Shown here piece by piece: positions 25,981 through 34,158 of a stretch of DNA of 64,000 nt. The position numbers and the translations under genes were made by a program. The notes under the pieces were generated by a model that saw only the letters and a list, made by a program, of their open reading frames with translations, ran no database searches and was not told where the DNA came from. Position 1 is the stretch's first letter. Every line of letters starts with the position of its first letter. The stretch comes from Streptomyces smaragdinus (GTDB lineage: Bacteria > Actinomycetota > Actinomycetes > Streptomycetales > Streptomycetaceae), in contig NZ_WEGJ01000025.1 in NCBI RefSeq assembly GCF_009604385.1, positions 33,687-97,686 of the forward strand, written 5' to 3'.

Positions 25981-26391
25981 ATGACCGCTGCAGAGGTACG
26001 CCCGCCCGAGGGGCGTTACGGCCGCGCCGCGGCGGACGACGCCAGATCGGACCGGCGGTTGAAGCTGGTCGGAGCGGTGCTGGGGGTCCTGGGGCTGGGC
26101 GTGGTCGGCTGGTTCGGCTACGACTATGTGGCGGGTACGGATGTCTCCGGGCAGTTGGTCACGTTCCGCGTCCAGTCGGACACCAAGGCGGTGGCGACGC
26201 TCGAGGTCCACAAGGACTCGCAGGTCACCGGCGTGTGCACGGTGCGGGCGGTGGCCGAGGACAAGTCCGTCGTGGGCAGCCGGGAGATCCGGATCGAGCC
26301 CGGGAAATCGGCCGAGAGCGTAACCGTGGACGTCCGTACGCTGAGCCGGGCGACCAGTGTGGAGCTGCTCGGCTGCCAGTCCGCCGGCTGA
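25981..26391 (+). CDS. DUF4307 family membrane-anchored protein
   Basis: A 136-residue actinobacterial protein: short cytoplasmic N-terminus rich in Arg/Asp, one membrane helix (about 29-48, LVGAVLGVLGLGVVGWFGYDYV), and an extracytoplasmic beta-sandwich ending in a conserved Cys (ELLGCQ). It is divergent from mca, which is the usual position of DUF4307 genes. AAGGA lies 9 nt before the ATG. Function unknown. Confidence 0.8.
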   Translation: MTAAEVRPPEGRYGRAAADDARSDRRLKLVGAVLGVLGLGVVGWFGYDYVAGTDVSGQLVTFRVQSDTKAVATLEVHKDSQVTGVCTVRAVAEDKSVVGSREIRIEPGKSAESVTVDVRTLSRATSVELLGCQSAG

Positions 26392-26547
26392 GCGGACCTT
26401 CGGCCCGGGCCGTTATCCTCTCCCGCCCCGCTGCCGGAATTGTTACGCTCGTGGTTTCGCCCCATCCGTGAAGGCGCACACCTTCTGGGTAGGGCGTTGA
26501 CTGTATCCACCCTCATGCTTTGAGAAACACACCGACGAGGAGCACCT

Positions 26548-27045
26548 GTGACCCAGACCAGCGACAGCGTCACCTGGTTGACCCAGGAGGCGTACGACCA
26601 GCTCAAGGCCGAGCTGGAGTACCTGTCGGGTCCCGCACGCGTTGAGATCGCCAAGAAGATCGAGGCGGCCCGCGAAGAGGGTGACCTGCGGGAGAACGGC
26701 GGCTATCACGCCGCCAAGGAGGAGCAGGGCAAGCAGGAGCTCCGCGTCCGGCAGCTCACCCAGCTGCTGGAGAAGGCGAAGATCGGCGAGACCCCGCCCG
26801 ACGACGGCGTCGTCGAGCCCGGCATGGTCGTGACGATCGCCTTCGACGGCGACCCGGACGACACCCTGACCTTCCTGATGGCCTCCCGCGAGTACGCCTC
26901 GGCGGACATCGAGACGTACTCCCCGCAGTCGCCGCTGGGACGGGGCGTCAACGGCAAGAAGGTCGGCGAGGACGCCTCGTACGAGCTGCCGAACGGCCGC
27001 AGCGCGATGGTGCGGATCCTCGACGCGAAGCCGTACACGGGCTGA
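26548..27045 (+). CDS. greA: Transcription elongation factor GreA
   Basis: A 165-residue factor that rescues backtracked RNA polymerase by stimulating transcript cleavage. The N-terminal coiled coil holds the tip acidic pair in EEGDLRENGGYHAAKEEQ; the C-terminal FKBP-like domain ends in SPLGRGVNGKKVGEDASYELPNG. A GTG start with GAGGAG 5 nt upstream. The 26392-26547 gap carries its promoter; I cannot fix the hexamers. A terminator hairpin follows. Confidence 0.96.
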   Translation: MTQTSDSVTWLTQEAYDQLKAELEYLSGPARVEIAKKIEAAREEGDLRENGGYHAAKEEQGKQELRVRQLTQLLEKAKIGETPPDDGVVEPGMVVTIAFDGDPDDTLTFLMASREYASADIETYSPQSPLGRGVNGKKVGEDASYELPNGRSAMVRILDAKPYTG

Positions 27046-27060
27046 CGACAGGCATACGAC

Positions 27061-27092
27061 GAGGGTGCGGCCCCGGCAGGGACCGCACCCTC
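27061..27092. terminator. Bidirectional terminator after greA
   Basis: GAGGGTGCGG (27061-27070) pairs perfectly with CCGCACCCTC (27083-27092), loop 12 nt. It lies between convergent greA and the ABC permease gene. Confidence 0.8.
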
Positions 27093-27105
27093 CCGTACAG
27101 CGGGG

Positions 27106-27957
27106 TCAGGCGGCGTTGCGGTACTTACGCACCGCCAGGGTGCGGAACACCGCGATGATCACCAGCGACCACAGCAGCGACGCCCACACCGGATGCTGCA
27201 TCGGCCAGGCGGAGGACGTCGAGACGCCCGGGTTGCCGAACAGCACACGGCACGCCTGGACCGTGGCGCTGAACGGGTTCCACTCGGCGATGTGCCGCAG
27301 CCACGGCGTCATGTTGCTGGTGTCGACGAAGGCGTTCGAGACGAACGTCACCGGGAACAGCCAGATCAGACCGCCGGACGTGGCCGCCTCCGGCGTCCGC
27401 ACGGACAGGCCGATCAGCGCGCCGATCCAGGTGAACGCGTACCCCAGCAGAAGCAGCAGGGCGAACGCGCCCAGCGCCTTGGCGATGCCCTCGTGGATCC
27501 GCCAGCCCACCAGCAGCGCGACGATCGCCAGGACGAACACGGTGAGCGCCGTCTGCACCAGGTCGGCCAGCGTCCGCCCGGTCAGCACCGCGCCGCGCGC
27601 CATGGGCAGCGAACGGAAGCGGTCGATGAGGCCCTTGTGCATGTCGTCGGCGATGCCCGCGCCCGCGCCGGCGGTGGCGAAGGTGACCGTCTGGGCGAAG
27701 ATGCCGGCCATCAGGAACTCGCGGTAGTCCGCCGGGCTGGTGCTGCCGCCGACGTCCATGGAGCCGCCGAAGACGTAGCTGAACAGCACCACGAACATGA
27801 TCGGCTGGAACAGCCCGAAGATGATCATCTCGGGGATCCGGCTCATCCGGATCAGATTCCGCCTGGCGACGACGAGCGAGTCGCGTACGGACTGGGCCGC
27901 GCCGCCGCGCCCGCGCGGGGCCCTGGAGGCCGGGGCGGTGATGGTGCTCGCGCTCAC
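27106..27957 (-). CDS. ABC-2 type exporter permease (DrrB-like)
   Basis: A 283-residue membrane protein with six helices of the ABC-2/DrrB type. Family landmarks: QPIMFVVLFSYVFGG in the first helices, ADDMHKGLIDRFRSLPMARGAVLTGR as the cytoplasmic coupling segment, and a final WSLVIIAVFRTLAVRKYR. The GTG start overlaps the stop of the ATPase gene as GTGA, so the two subunits are co-translated. Exports an unknown hydrophobic compound, probably drug- or lipid-like. Confidence 0.9.
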   Translation of the reverse strand: MSASTITAPASRAPRGRGGAAQSVRDSLVVARRNLIRMSRIPEMIIFGLFQPIMFVVLFSYVFGGSMDVGGSTSPADYREFLMAGIFAQTVTFATAGAGAGIADDMHKGLIDRFRSLPMARGAVLTGRTLADLVQTALTVFVLAIVALLVGWRIHEGIAKALGAFALLLLLGYAFTWIGALIGLSVRTPEAATSGGLIWLFPVTFVSNAFVDTSNMTPWLRHIAEWNPFSATVQACRVLFGNPGVSTSSAWPMQHPVWASLLWSLVIIAVFRTLAVRKYRNAA

Positions 27958-28958
27958 TTGTCCTTCTCCTTCTCGTCCCGCGTCTGCTCGGCGCCCTCGC
28001 CGTTCTCGTCCTCCCCGGCCTCGGCCGCGTGGCCGGTCAGGGAGATGAACACGTCGTCCAGCGTGGGCCGGCGCAGACCGATGTCGTCGATCTCGATGCC
28101 CCGCTCGTCCAGGTCCCGGATCACGTCGGCGAGCAGCTTGGCCCCGCCGACAACCGGCACCGTGAGCTTGCGGGTGTGCTCCGCGACCGCGACCTCGCCC
28201 TTGCCGTGCCGCGCCAGCACCTCGACGCCGGACGGGATCAGGGTCCGGTCGTGCACCACGACCTCCACGCGCTCGCCGCCCGTCCGGGCCTTGAGCTCGT
28301 CGGAGGTGCCGCGGGCGATGACGCGGCCGTGGTCGATCACGCAGATGTCGTGGGCGAGGTGGTCGGCCTCCTCCAGATACTGGGTGGTGAGCAGCAGGGT
28401 CGTACCACCCGCCACCAGCTCCTGGATGATGCCCCACAGCGCCTGCCGGTTACGCGGGTCCAGACCCGTCGTCGGCTCGTCCATGAACATCACCGGCGGG
28501 CTGACCACCAGCGCCGCGGCGAGGTCGAGGCGCCGGCGCATACCGCCGGAGTACGTCTTGGCGGTGCGGTCGGCGGCCTCCGAGAGACCGAACCGCTCCA
28601 GCAGCTCGCCCGCGCGGGCCTTCGCCTCGCGGCCGGACATCTGGTAGAGCTGGCCGACCATCTGCAGGTTCTCCCGGCCCGTCAGATACTCGTCGACCGC
28701 GGCGAACTGACCGGACAGCCCGATGGACCGCCGGACCTCGTTGGGATGCTTGAGCACATCGATGCCGGCGACCTCCGCGCGCCCGCTGTCGGGCTGCAGG
28801 AGCGTCGTCAGCACCCGGACGGTCGTGGTCTTGCCGGCACCGTTGGGTCCCAGCAGGCCGAGGACCGTGCCCTCGGGTACGTCGAGATCGACGCCGTCCA
28901 GTGCCCGTACGTCGCCGAAGCTCTTCACCAGACCTTCGGCGTAAATGGCGCCTGGCAT
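27954..28958 (-). CDS. ABC exporter ATP-binding protein (DrrA family)
   Basis: A 334-residue ATPase: Walker A GPNGAGKTT, signature TYSGGMRRRLDLA, Walker B VMFMDEPTTGLD, and the DrrA-type C-terminal domain with GLRRPTLDDVFISLTGH. It ends in a very charged tail (ENGEGAEQTRDEKEKDK). I chose ATG 28958 because GGAGA lies 6 nt upstream; in-frame ATGs at 28970 and further upstream lack a ribosome site and would run through two dyads in the probable promoter. Confidence 0.92.
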   Translation of the reverse strand: MPGAIYAEGLVKSFGDVRALDGVDLDVPEGTVLGLLGPNGAGKTTTVRVLTTLLQPDSGRAEVAGIDVLKHPNEVRRSIGLSGQFAAVDEYLTGRENLQMVGQLYQMSGREAKARAGELLERFGLSEAADRTAKTYSGGMRRRLDLAAALVVSPPVMFMDEPTTGLDPRNRQALWGIIQELVAGGTTLLLTTQYLEEADHLAHDICVIDHGRVIARGTSDELKARTGGERVEVVVHDRTLIPSGVEVLARHGKGEVAVAEHTRKLTVPVVGGAKLLADVIRDLDERGIEIDDIGLRRPTLDDVFISLTGHAAEAGEDENGEGAEQTRDEKEKDK

Positions 28959-28982
28959 TGGGTTCTCCATACCGTGGGAGTA

Positions 28983-28998
28983 TGTGCCACTCGGCACA
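28983..28998. promoter_or_regulatory. Dyad TGTGCC-N4-GGCACA before the ABC exporter
   Basis: A perfect 6-bp dyad lies about 25 bp upstream of the ATPase start codon, between the gene and the larger nested dyad at 29026-29078. Operator or leader hairpin. Confidence 0.4.
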
Positions 28999-29025
28999 GG
29001 AATGTCGGACATAAAGTCACGTCGA

Positions 29026-29078
29026 GGCAACGCGACCACCGTAGGGGGACGCGACATATCGCGTCAAGTCGCGTTGCC
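29026..29078. promoter_or_regulatory. Nested inverted repeats upstream of the ABC exporter
   Basis: Outer arms GGCAACGCGAC (29026-29036) and GTCGCGTTGCC (29068-29078) are perfect; between them GACGCGA-CATA-TCGCGTC (29048-29065) is a second perfect dyad. The shared half-site ACGCGAC suggests several dimers of one regulator. It lies between the ilvA stop and the exporter and is the natural promoter zone of the latter. Confidence 0.6.
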
Positions 29079-29118
29079 CGAATGCCCGTGCCCCGAGGGC
29101 CTCCCCGGCAGTGACCCG

Positions 29119-30339
29119 TTACGGCATCACCGTGTATCCGGCGTCCCCCAGGACCCCGAGCACCTCCGCGCAGTGCTCCGGCCCCTTGGTCTCGAGATGT
29201 ACCTCGACCTCGGCTTCCGTGAGCCGCAGCCGGGGATCGGTCCGGATATGACTCACGTCGAGGACGTTAGCGTCCACCTCTGACAATCGGCCCAGGAGCA
29301 GCGCGAGCGCCCCCGGCTGGTCCGGCAGCGCCAGCCGCAGCGACAGATAGCGGCCGGCCGCGACCATGCCGTGCCGCAGCACCCGCTGCATCAGCAACGG
29401 GTCCACGTTGCCGCCGGAGAGCACCGCCACCACCGGCCCCGCGAAGCTCCCCGGGTCCGCCATCAGCGCGGCGACGGGCGCCACGCCGGCCGGCTCCACG
29501 ACGAGCTTGGCGCGCTCCAGACACAGCAGCAGCGCGCCAGCGAGCTGGTCCTCGGTGACCGTACGCACCTCGTCGACCAGATCGCCGATGATTTTGAACG
29601 GTACGTCCCCCGGACGGGCCACCTTGATCCCGTCGGCCATGGTGGCCACCGACTCCAGCGCCACCGGCCGCCCCGCCGCCAGCGACGGCGGATACGCCGC
29701 CGCCCCCTCGGCCTGGACGCCGACGATCCGTACGTCCGGCCGCAGCGACTTCACGGCCACCGCGATCCCCGCCGCCAGCCCGCCGCCGCCGATCCCGACC
29801 ACGATGGTCCGCACCTCCGGGCACTGCTCCAGGATCTCCAGGCCCACCGTGCCCTGGCCGGCCACCACGTCCGGGTGGTCGAAGGGATGGATGAACACCG
29901 CGCCGGTCCGCCGCGCGTACTCCTGCGCCGCCGTCAGCGTCGCGTCCACGACCTCGCCGGACAGCCGCACCTCGGCCCCGTACTCCCGGGTCGCGGCGAC
30001 CTTCGGCAGCGGCGCGCCGACCGGCATGAACACCGTGGAGCGCACGCCCAGGAGCGCGGCGGCCAGTGCCACACCCTGCGCGTGGTTGCCGGCGCTGGCG
30101 GCCACCACGCCGCGGGCGCGTTCCGACGCGTCGAGGCCGGCGATGCGGGTGTACGCGCCGCGGAGCTTGAACGAGCCGGTGCGCTGCAGGTTCTCGCACT
30201 TGAAGTGCACCGGCGAGCCGACGAGCCCGGTCAGATGGCGGCTGCCCTCCAGTGCGGTGATCCGGGCGATCCCGGAGAGGATCTTCTGGGCGCCGCGCAC
30301 ATCGTCGGGCGTGACGTCGGGAAGGGGCTGGTCGTTCAT
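29119..30339 (-). CDS. ilvA: Threonine ammonia-lyase with C-terminal ACT domain
   Basis: A 406-residue PLP enzyme converting threonine to 2-oxobutyrate and ammonia. The PLP lysine is in RTGSFKLRGAY, the phosphate cup is IGGGGLAAG, and residues about 330-406 form an ACT-type regulatory domain (LRLALPDQPGALALLLGRLSEVDANVLDVSH). Length and single ACT domain match the catabolic-like TdcB/IlvA form of actinobacteria rather than the two-ACT-domain enzyme. No good Shine-Dalgarno; a GAGACT lies 6 nt before the ATG, a weak leaderless candidate. Divergent from the MarR gene. Confidence 0.93.
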   Translation of the reverse strand: MNDQPLPDVTPDDVRGAQKILSGIARITALEGSRHLTGLVGSPVHFKCENLQRTGSFKLRGAYTRIAGLDASERARGVVAASAGNHAQGVALAAALLGVRSTVFMPVGAPLPKVAATREYGAEVRLSGEVVDATLTAAQEYARRTGAVFIHPFDHPDVVAGQGTVGLEILEQCPEVRTIVVGIGGGGLAAGIAVAVKSLRPDVRIVGVQAEGAAAYPPSLAAGRPVALESVATMADGIKVARPGDVPFKIIGDLVDEVRTVTEDQLAGALLLCLERAKLVVEPAGVAPVAALMADPGSFAGPVVAVLSGGNVDPLLMQRVLRHGMVAAGRYLSLRLALPDQPGALALLLGRLSEVDANVLDVSHIRTDPRLRLTEAEVEVHLETKGPEHCAEVLGVLGDAGYTVMP

Positions 30340-30507
30340 GCGGTCAGTCTCGCATCCGGCACTCGAGGCGGCCGGTCGCGGCATTCCTTTGGTGCAGACC
30401 GGGTACGGGGCAGGCCGGGGCCGCGTAATCTGTGCCCATTCTTTCCGCACCTGTGGCCAGGGCGTCCGTTCCCCGCCCGGCCGTCATCCGCAAAGTGAGC
30501 ACCGGCC

Positions 30508-31023
30508 ATGCCGACGACCAGTGACACCGCCCCGCAGCTGGGCACCGCCGAGGTACTCGACGCCCTCCAGCACCAGGTGGCCGTCTTCGCCCGCCGGGCC
30601 GAACAGACCCGGCTCGGCGGGCTGGGCCAGGTCCGCAACTCCATGGACCGCGCCGCCTATCTGCTGCTCAACCGGCTGGAGCAGGAGGGACCGATGGGCG
30701 TCAAGGCCCTCGCCGCCGGGATGGGCATCGACTCCTCGACCGTGACCCGCCAGGTCGCCCCGCTGGTGGACAGCGGCCTGGTCACCCGGGCCTCGCACCC
30801 CGAGGACGGCCGCGCCGTCGTCCTGCAGCTCTCGCCGCGCGGGCTGGCCCGGCTGGCGGAGGTCCGCTCGTCGCGGCAGGAGCTGATGGCGGTGCTGACC
30901 GAGGACTGGAGCCAGGAGGAGCGCGAGCAGTTCACCGGACTGCTCGAGCGCTTCAACTCCCGGGTGTCCGGGATGGTTTCGCAGTTCGGCGGCGGCCCGG
31001 GCGCCGCTCCCGAGGGCTCGTAG
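30508..31023 (+). CDS. MarR family transcriptional regulator
   Basis: A 171-residue dimeric winged-helix regulator. Helices flanking the HTH are visible (AAYLLLNRLEQEGPMGVKALAAGMGIDSSTVTRQVAPL), then the beta wing VTRASHPEDGRAVVLQLSPRG and the C-terminal dimerisation helix. Divergent from ilvA, followed by a perfect 18-bp palindrome and then a sigma-like gene, either of which could be under its control. Ligand unknown. Confidence 0.9.
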   Translation: MPTTSDTAPQLGTAEVLDALQHQVAVFARRAEQTRLGGLGQVRNSMDRAAYLLLNRLEQEGPMGVKALAAGMGIDSSTVTRQVAPLVDSGLVTRASHPEDGRAVVLQLSPRGLARLAEVRSSRQELMAVLTEDWSQEEREQFTGLLERFNSRVSGMVSQFGGGPGAAPEGS

Positions 31024-31043
31024 AGCAGGGCGCGCCCCGCCTC

Positions 31044-31061
31044 TTGACCACGGGTGGTCAA
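31044..31061. promoter_or_regulatory. Perfect palindrome TTGACCAC-GG-GTGGTCAA
   Basis: An 18-bp dyad starts 20 bp after the marR stop and 62 bp before the sigma-like gene. Its left arm could serve as a TTGACC -35 element, so a bound dimer would block transcription. MarR and TetR operators often have this TTGACCA/TGGTCAA form. Confidence 0.6.
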
Positions 31062-31123
31062 CTGCCGTCAGATGGAGCCGTACAGGCGTATCCGAGGGAG
31101 TGGGTCACCGACAGGAGCGGCCG

Positions 31124-31606
31124 TTGGGCAAGCGGCGAGCGATCCAGGAGCAGGAGCGCGCCCGGGAGTTCGAGTCCTTCGTGGCCGGGGCGGCCGGCCG
31201 ACTGCTGCACACGGCGCAGTTGCTGACGAGCGAGCCGCCCGGGGCCGCGCCGGCCGCGGAGCGGCTGCTGACGGCCGCGCTGGCGCGCACGTACGCCCGC
31301 TGGGACAGGCTGCACGGCGAGGATCCGTACGAGACGGCCCGGCAGGAGCTGATCTCCCGCTTCGCGCATCTCGGCTGGCGCTTCCGGCGTACGTCGGGCG
31401 GTCTGCTGGACCGGCTGACGCCGCAGGAGCGGCTGGTGCTGGTGCTGCGGCTGTACGAGGGCGTCGCGGAGGAGCAGACGGCGGCGGCCCTCGGGCTGCC
31501 CCCGGAGCGCGTCCACGCGATCCTCGTGGGCGCGACGTCGACGATCCTCAGCCGCCCTGCCACCGCCCGCCGGCGGGCGCCGCGGCCGGAGGGGGCGACG
31601 ACGTGA
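31124..31606 (+). CDS. Degenerate ECF-type sigma factor-like helix-turn-helix protein
   Basis: A 160-residue protein aligned by eye to SigE-family ECF sigma factors. The N-terminal part keeps the pattern of region 2 (FESFVAGAAGRLLHTAQLLT, AAERLLTAALARTYARWDR) but lacks the usual acidic LTGDxxxAEDL core. Residues about 103-145 are a clear sigma region 4 (LTPQERLVLVLRLYEGVAEEQTAAALGL). Start TTG 31124 has AGGAG 6 nt upstream; a GTG at 31100 touches its own ribosome site. The next gene begins 13 nt later and encodes a small membrane protein that could act as anti-sigma factor. Whether it still binds promoters is unknown. Confidence 0.65.
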   Translation: MGKRRAIQEQERAREFESFVAGAAGRLLHTAQLLTSEPPGAAPAAERLLTAALARTYARWDRLHGEDPYETARQELISRFAHLGWRFRRTSGGLLDRLTPQERLVLVLRLYEGVAEEQTAAALGLPPERVHAILVGATSTILSRPATARRRAPRPEGATT

Positions 31607-31619
31607 GGGGGGCGGCGGG

Positions 31620-31871
31620 ATGAGCATCGTGGACCGCAAGGAGTCGGAGGTGCGCGCGCTGCTCGACACCGCGCATCCGCTCGTCCCCCCGTATCTGGCG
31701 GAGCGCACGATCCGGCAGGGGCGGCGCGTGCTGGGGCGGCGGCGGGTCGCCAAGTACACCTTCTGGCTGCTGGCGGCGGCCGTGGTGATCGGGCTCGCGG
31801 TGTGGGCGGGCGTGTCGGACGCGTGGGTGGAGCCGGCGGACACGACGACGCCGGACTTCACGGACTGGTGA
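31620..31871 (+). CDS. Small membrane protein, possible partner of the sigma-like protein
   Basis: An 83-residue protein: cytoplasmic N-terminus (RKESEVRALLDTAHPLVPPYLAERTIRQGRRVLGRRR), one helix (about 45-65, YTFWLLAAAVVIGLAVWAG) and a short acidic outer tail. The orientation and position right after a sigma-like gene fit an anti-sigma anchor, but no known anti-sigma motif (such as HxxxCxxC) is present. Function unknown. Confidence 0.65.
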   Translation: MSIVDRKESEVRALLDTAHPLVPPYLAERTIRQGRRVLGRRRVAKYTFWLLAAAVVIGLAVWAGVSDAWVEPADTTTPDFTDW

Positions 31872-31910
31872 GACGGGCGGCGGCGCCCTGCGGCCCGCCG
31901 CCCCTCGCCG

Positions 31911-32345
31911 TCAGTCCAGACAGAACTCGTTGCCCTCGGGGTCGGCCAGCACGATGATGCCCTCGTCCATCGCGTCCCCCTCGAGGCGGTAGAGCCGCGT
32001 CGCGCCGAGCTTCAGCAGCCGCGCGCACTCCACCTCCAGCGCCGCCATCCGGTCGTCCCCCTTCAGGCCGGGCGCGGAGCGGATGTCCAGATGCACGCGG
32101 TTCTTCACCGTCTTGCCCTCCGGCACCTTCTGGAAGAACACCCGCGGCCCGGCGCCCTCCGGATCGACGATCGCCGACCGGTCGTTGCGCTCTTCGGGCG
32201 GCACGCCCCAGGCGTCGAGCGCCTCGGTCCAGTCCGCGAACGGCTTGGGCGGCGGCGCCAGCTCGTAGCCGAGCGCCTGCGTCCAGAACTCGGCCTGCGC
32301 ACCCGGGTCGGCGCAGTCGAACGTCACCTGGAATTCCTTGGCCAT
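31911..32345 (-). CDS. VOC (glyoxalase/dioxygenase) superfamily protein
   Basis: A 144-residue protein of paired beta-alpha-beta-beta-beta modules: FQVTFDCADPGAQAEFWTQALGYE at the start and IIVLADPEGNEFCLD at the end, the hallmark of the VOC fold. Related actinobacterial proteins are annotated only generically. The ATG has a strong AGGAGG 8 nt upstream. Substrate unknown. Confidence 0.85.
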   Translation of the reverse strand: MAKEFQVTFDCADPGAQAEFWTQALGYELAPPPKPFADWTEALDAWGVPPEERNDRSAIVDPEGAGPRVFFQKVPEGKTVKNRVHLDIRSAPGLKGDDRMAALEVECARLLKLGATRLYRLEGDAMDEGIIVLADPEGNEFCLD

Positions 32346-32468
32346 GGTTGAGCCTCCTTGCTCCCCGGGCAATCTATCCGCTCCCACCGACAATCACCCC
32401 GCGACCAGGCGTCCTTGCCGCGTCCCTCCCCTCCTCGCGACAATCCCGGGTGCCCCGGGGAGGGGCGA

Positions 32469-32867
32469 ATGACATCGCGGGCGGAGCGGGAATTGGGACC
32501 GTTCGTACGACGCTACGAGACGGCGGTGGCCCGCCACGGCCGGGTGGGGCTCATCTCCCTGCTGCCCGGCCCGGCGGCCGCGGCGGCGGTCCCGGTGACC
32601 ATCCAGACGTTCGAGGAACCGAGCGACGGCTCCGCGGCCGGCCTGCTCTCCGGCGTGGCCCGGGTCCTCCCGTGGGACACGATCACCGGGGTGTCGGACA
32701 TCGGCCAGGACAACGCGGTGGGCCGGACGATGGGCTGGGACATCCACTGCCGCATCCGTACGAGCTCCGGCAAGCGCCTCCTGCTGACTGGCTTCACGCA
32801 GGACGCAGCGGAACTGTCCGCGGTCCTGCGGCGGGCGGTGGAGGGGGCGCGGCCGGGGGCGGAGTAA
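32469..32867 (+). CDS. Conserved hypothetical protein
   Basis: A 132-residue soluble protein beginning MTSRAERELGPFVRRYETAVARHG with a helical start, then alternating beta segments (RVGLISLLPGP, VPVTIQTFEEP, WDIHCRIRTSSGKRLLLTGFTQD). GGGGAGGGG lies just before the ATG. No family recognised. Confidence 0.65.
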   Translation: MTSRAERELGPFVRRYETAVARHGRVGLISLLPGPAAAAAVPVTIQTFEEPSDGSAAGLLSGVARVLPWDTITGVSDIGQDNAVGRTMGWDIHCRIRTSSGKRLLLTGFTQDAAELSAVLRRAVEGARPGAE

Positions 32868-32913
32868 GGGGCCGCGCGCCCCCAGGACGGTTCCCGGGAG
32901 CGCGCGGATTCCG

Positions 32914-34056
32914 TTACCCCAGCGCCTGCCGCAGGTCCGCCAGCAGGTCCTCGGCCGATTCGATGCCCACCGACAGGCGGACCAGGTCGGAGGGGACCTC
33001 CAGCGGGGAGCCCGCCGCCGAGGCGTGGGTCATGCGGCCGGGGTGTTCGATCAGGGACTCGACGCCGCCCAGCGACTCGCCCAGGGTGAAGAGCTTCGTG
33101 CGGTTGCAGACCTCCACCGCCGCCTCCTCGCCCGCCGCGACGCGGAACGAGACCATGCCGCCGAAGCCCCGCATCTGCTTCGCCGCGATCTCGTGGCCCG
33201 GGTGGGACGCCAGACCGGGGTACAGGACCTGGCCGACCGCCGGGTGCTCCGTCAGCATCGCCGCGATCCGCGCCGCGTTCTCCCCGTGCCGGTCCATCCG
33301 TACCGCGAGGGTCTTGATACCCCGCATGACCAGCCACGCGTCGAACGGGCCGGCGATCGCGCCCATCGCGTTCTGGTGGTACGCCAGCTCCTCGCCCAGC
33401 GCCTCGTCCGACGTGATCAGCGCGCCGCCCACCACGTCCGAGTGGCCGCCCATGTACTTCGTCGTCGAGTGCACGACGACGTCCGCGCCGAGCGAGAGGG
33501 GCTGCTGGAGGTACGGGCTCGCGAAGGTGTTGTCCACGACCAGCTTCGCGCCCCCGGCGCGCGCCACCCCGGCGATCAGCGGGATGTCCGTGATCCCCAG
33601 CAGCGGATTGCTCGGCGTCTCCACCCACACGACCTTGGTACGGGGCGTCATCGCCGCCCGTACCGACTGCACGTCACTCGTGTCGGCGACGGAGAACTCC
33701 ACGCCCCACCGCGACACCACCTTCGCGAACAGCCGGAACGTGCCCCCGTACGCGTCGTTCGGGATCACCACATGATCGCCCGGGGAGAGCAGCGTCCGCA
33801 GCAGGCAGTCCTCCGCCGCCAGCCCCGACGCGAAGGCCAGACCGCGGCGGCCGCCCTCCAGCGCCGCCAGGTTCTCCTCCAGCGCGCTGCGAGTCGGGTT
33901 GGCGGAACGGCTGTACTCGTAACCGCCGCGCAGTCCGCCCACACCGTCCTGTTTGTACGTGGACACCTGGTGGATCGGCGGTACGACGGCACCCGTCGCG
34001 GCATCCGGCTCCTGGCCGGCGTGGATGGCGAGGGTCTCAAAACTCTGGTCGCTCAT
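32914..34056 (-). CDS. metB: Cystathionine gamma-synthase
   Basis: A 380-residue PLP enzyme of the Cys/Met metabolism family that joins an O-acylhomoserine with cysteine to give cystathionine. Landmarks: YEYSRSANPTRSALEENLAALEGG, SGLAAEDCLL, the PLP lysine in VVHSTTKYMGGHSDVVGG, and FTLGESLGGVESLIEHPGRMTH. The final segment (RLSVGIESAEDLLADLRQAL) is standard. TACCCT lies 8 nt before the ATG and no ribosome site is visible, suggesting a leaderless mRNA. Confidence 0.93.
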   Translation of the reverse strand: MSDQSFETLAIHAGQEPDAATGAVVPPIHQVSTYKQDGVGGLRGGYEYSRSANPTRSALEENLAALEGGRRGLAFASGLAAEDCLLRTLLSPGDHVVIPNDAYGGTFRLFAKVVSRWGVEFSVADTSDVQSVRAAMTPRTKVVWVETPSNPLLGITDIPLIAGVARAGGAKLVVDNTFASPYLQQPLSLGADVVVHSTTKYMGGHSDVVGGALITSDEALGEELAYHQNAMGAIAGPFDAWLVMRGIKTLAVRMDRHGENAARIAAMLTEHPAVGQVLYPGLASHPGHEIAAKQMRGFGGMVSFRVAAGEEAAVEVCNRTKLFTLGESLGGVESLIEHPGRMTHASAAGSPLEVPSDLVRLSVGIESAEDLLADLRQALG

Positions 34057-34064
34057 GCGGACCG

Positions 34065-34070
34065 AGGGTA
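34065..34070 (-). promoter_or_regulatory. Leaderless -10 element of metB
   Basis: Reads TACCCT on the minus strand, 8 nt before the ATG. Confidence 0.5.
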
Positions 34071-34090
34071 GTCGGCTGATCCACGGCGGC

Positions 34091-34117
34091 GTCTGGTTTG
34101 CTGAGTCTGGTTTGCTG
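34091..34117. promoter_or_regulatory. Tandem 13-bp repeats in the metB/34159 divergent promoter
   Basis: GTCTGGTTTGCTG occurs at 34091-34103 and 34105-34117 (14-bp period), just where the metB -35 region should be. Candidate activator or repressor site. Confidence 0.4.
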
Positions 34118-34158
34118 GAAGCAGACGCCCGTCCTCAACCCACCAGTCAGGACCGACC

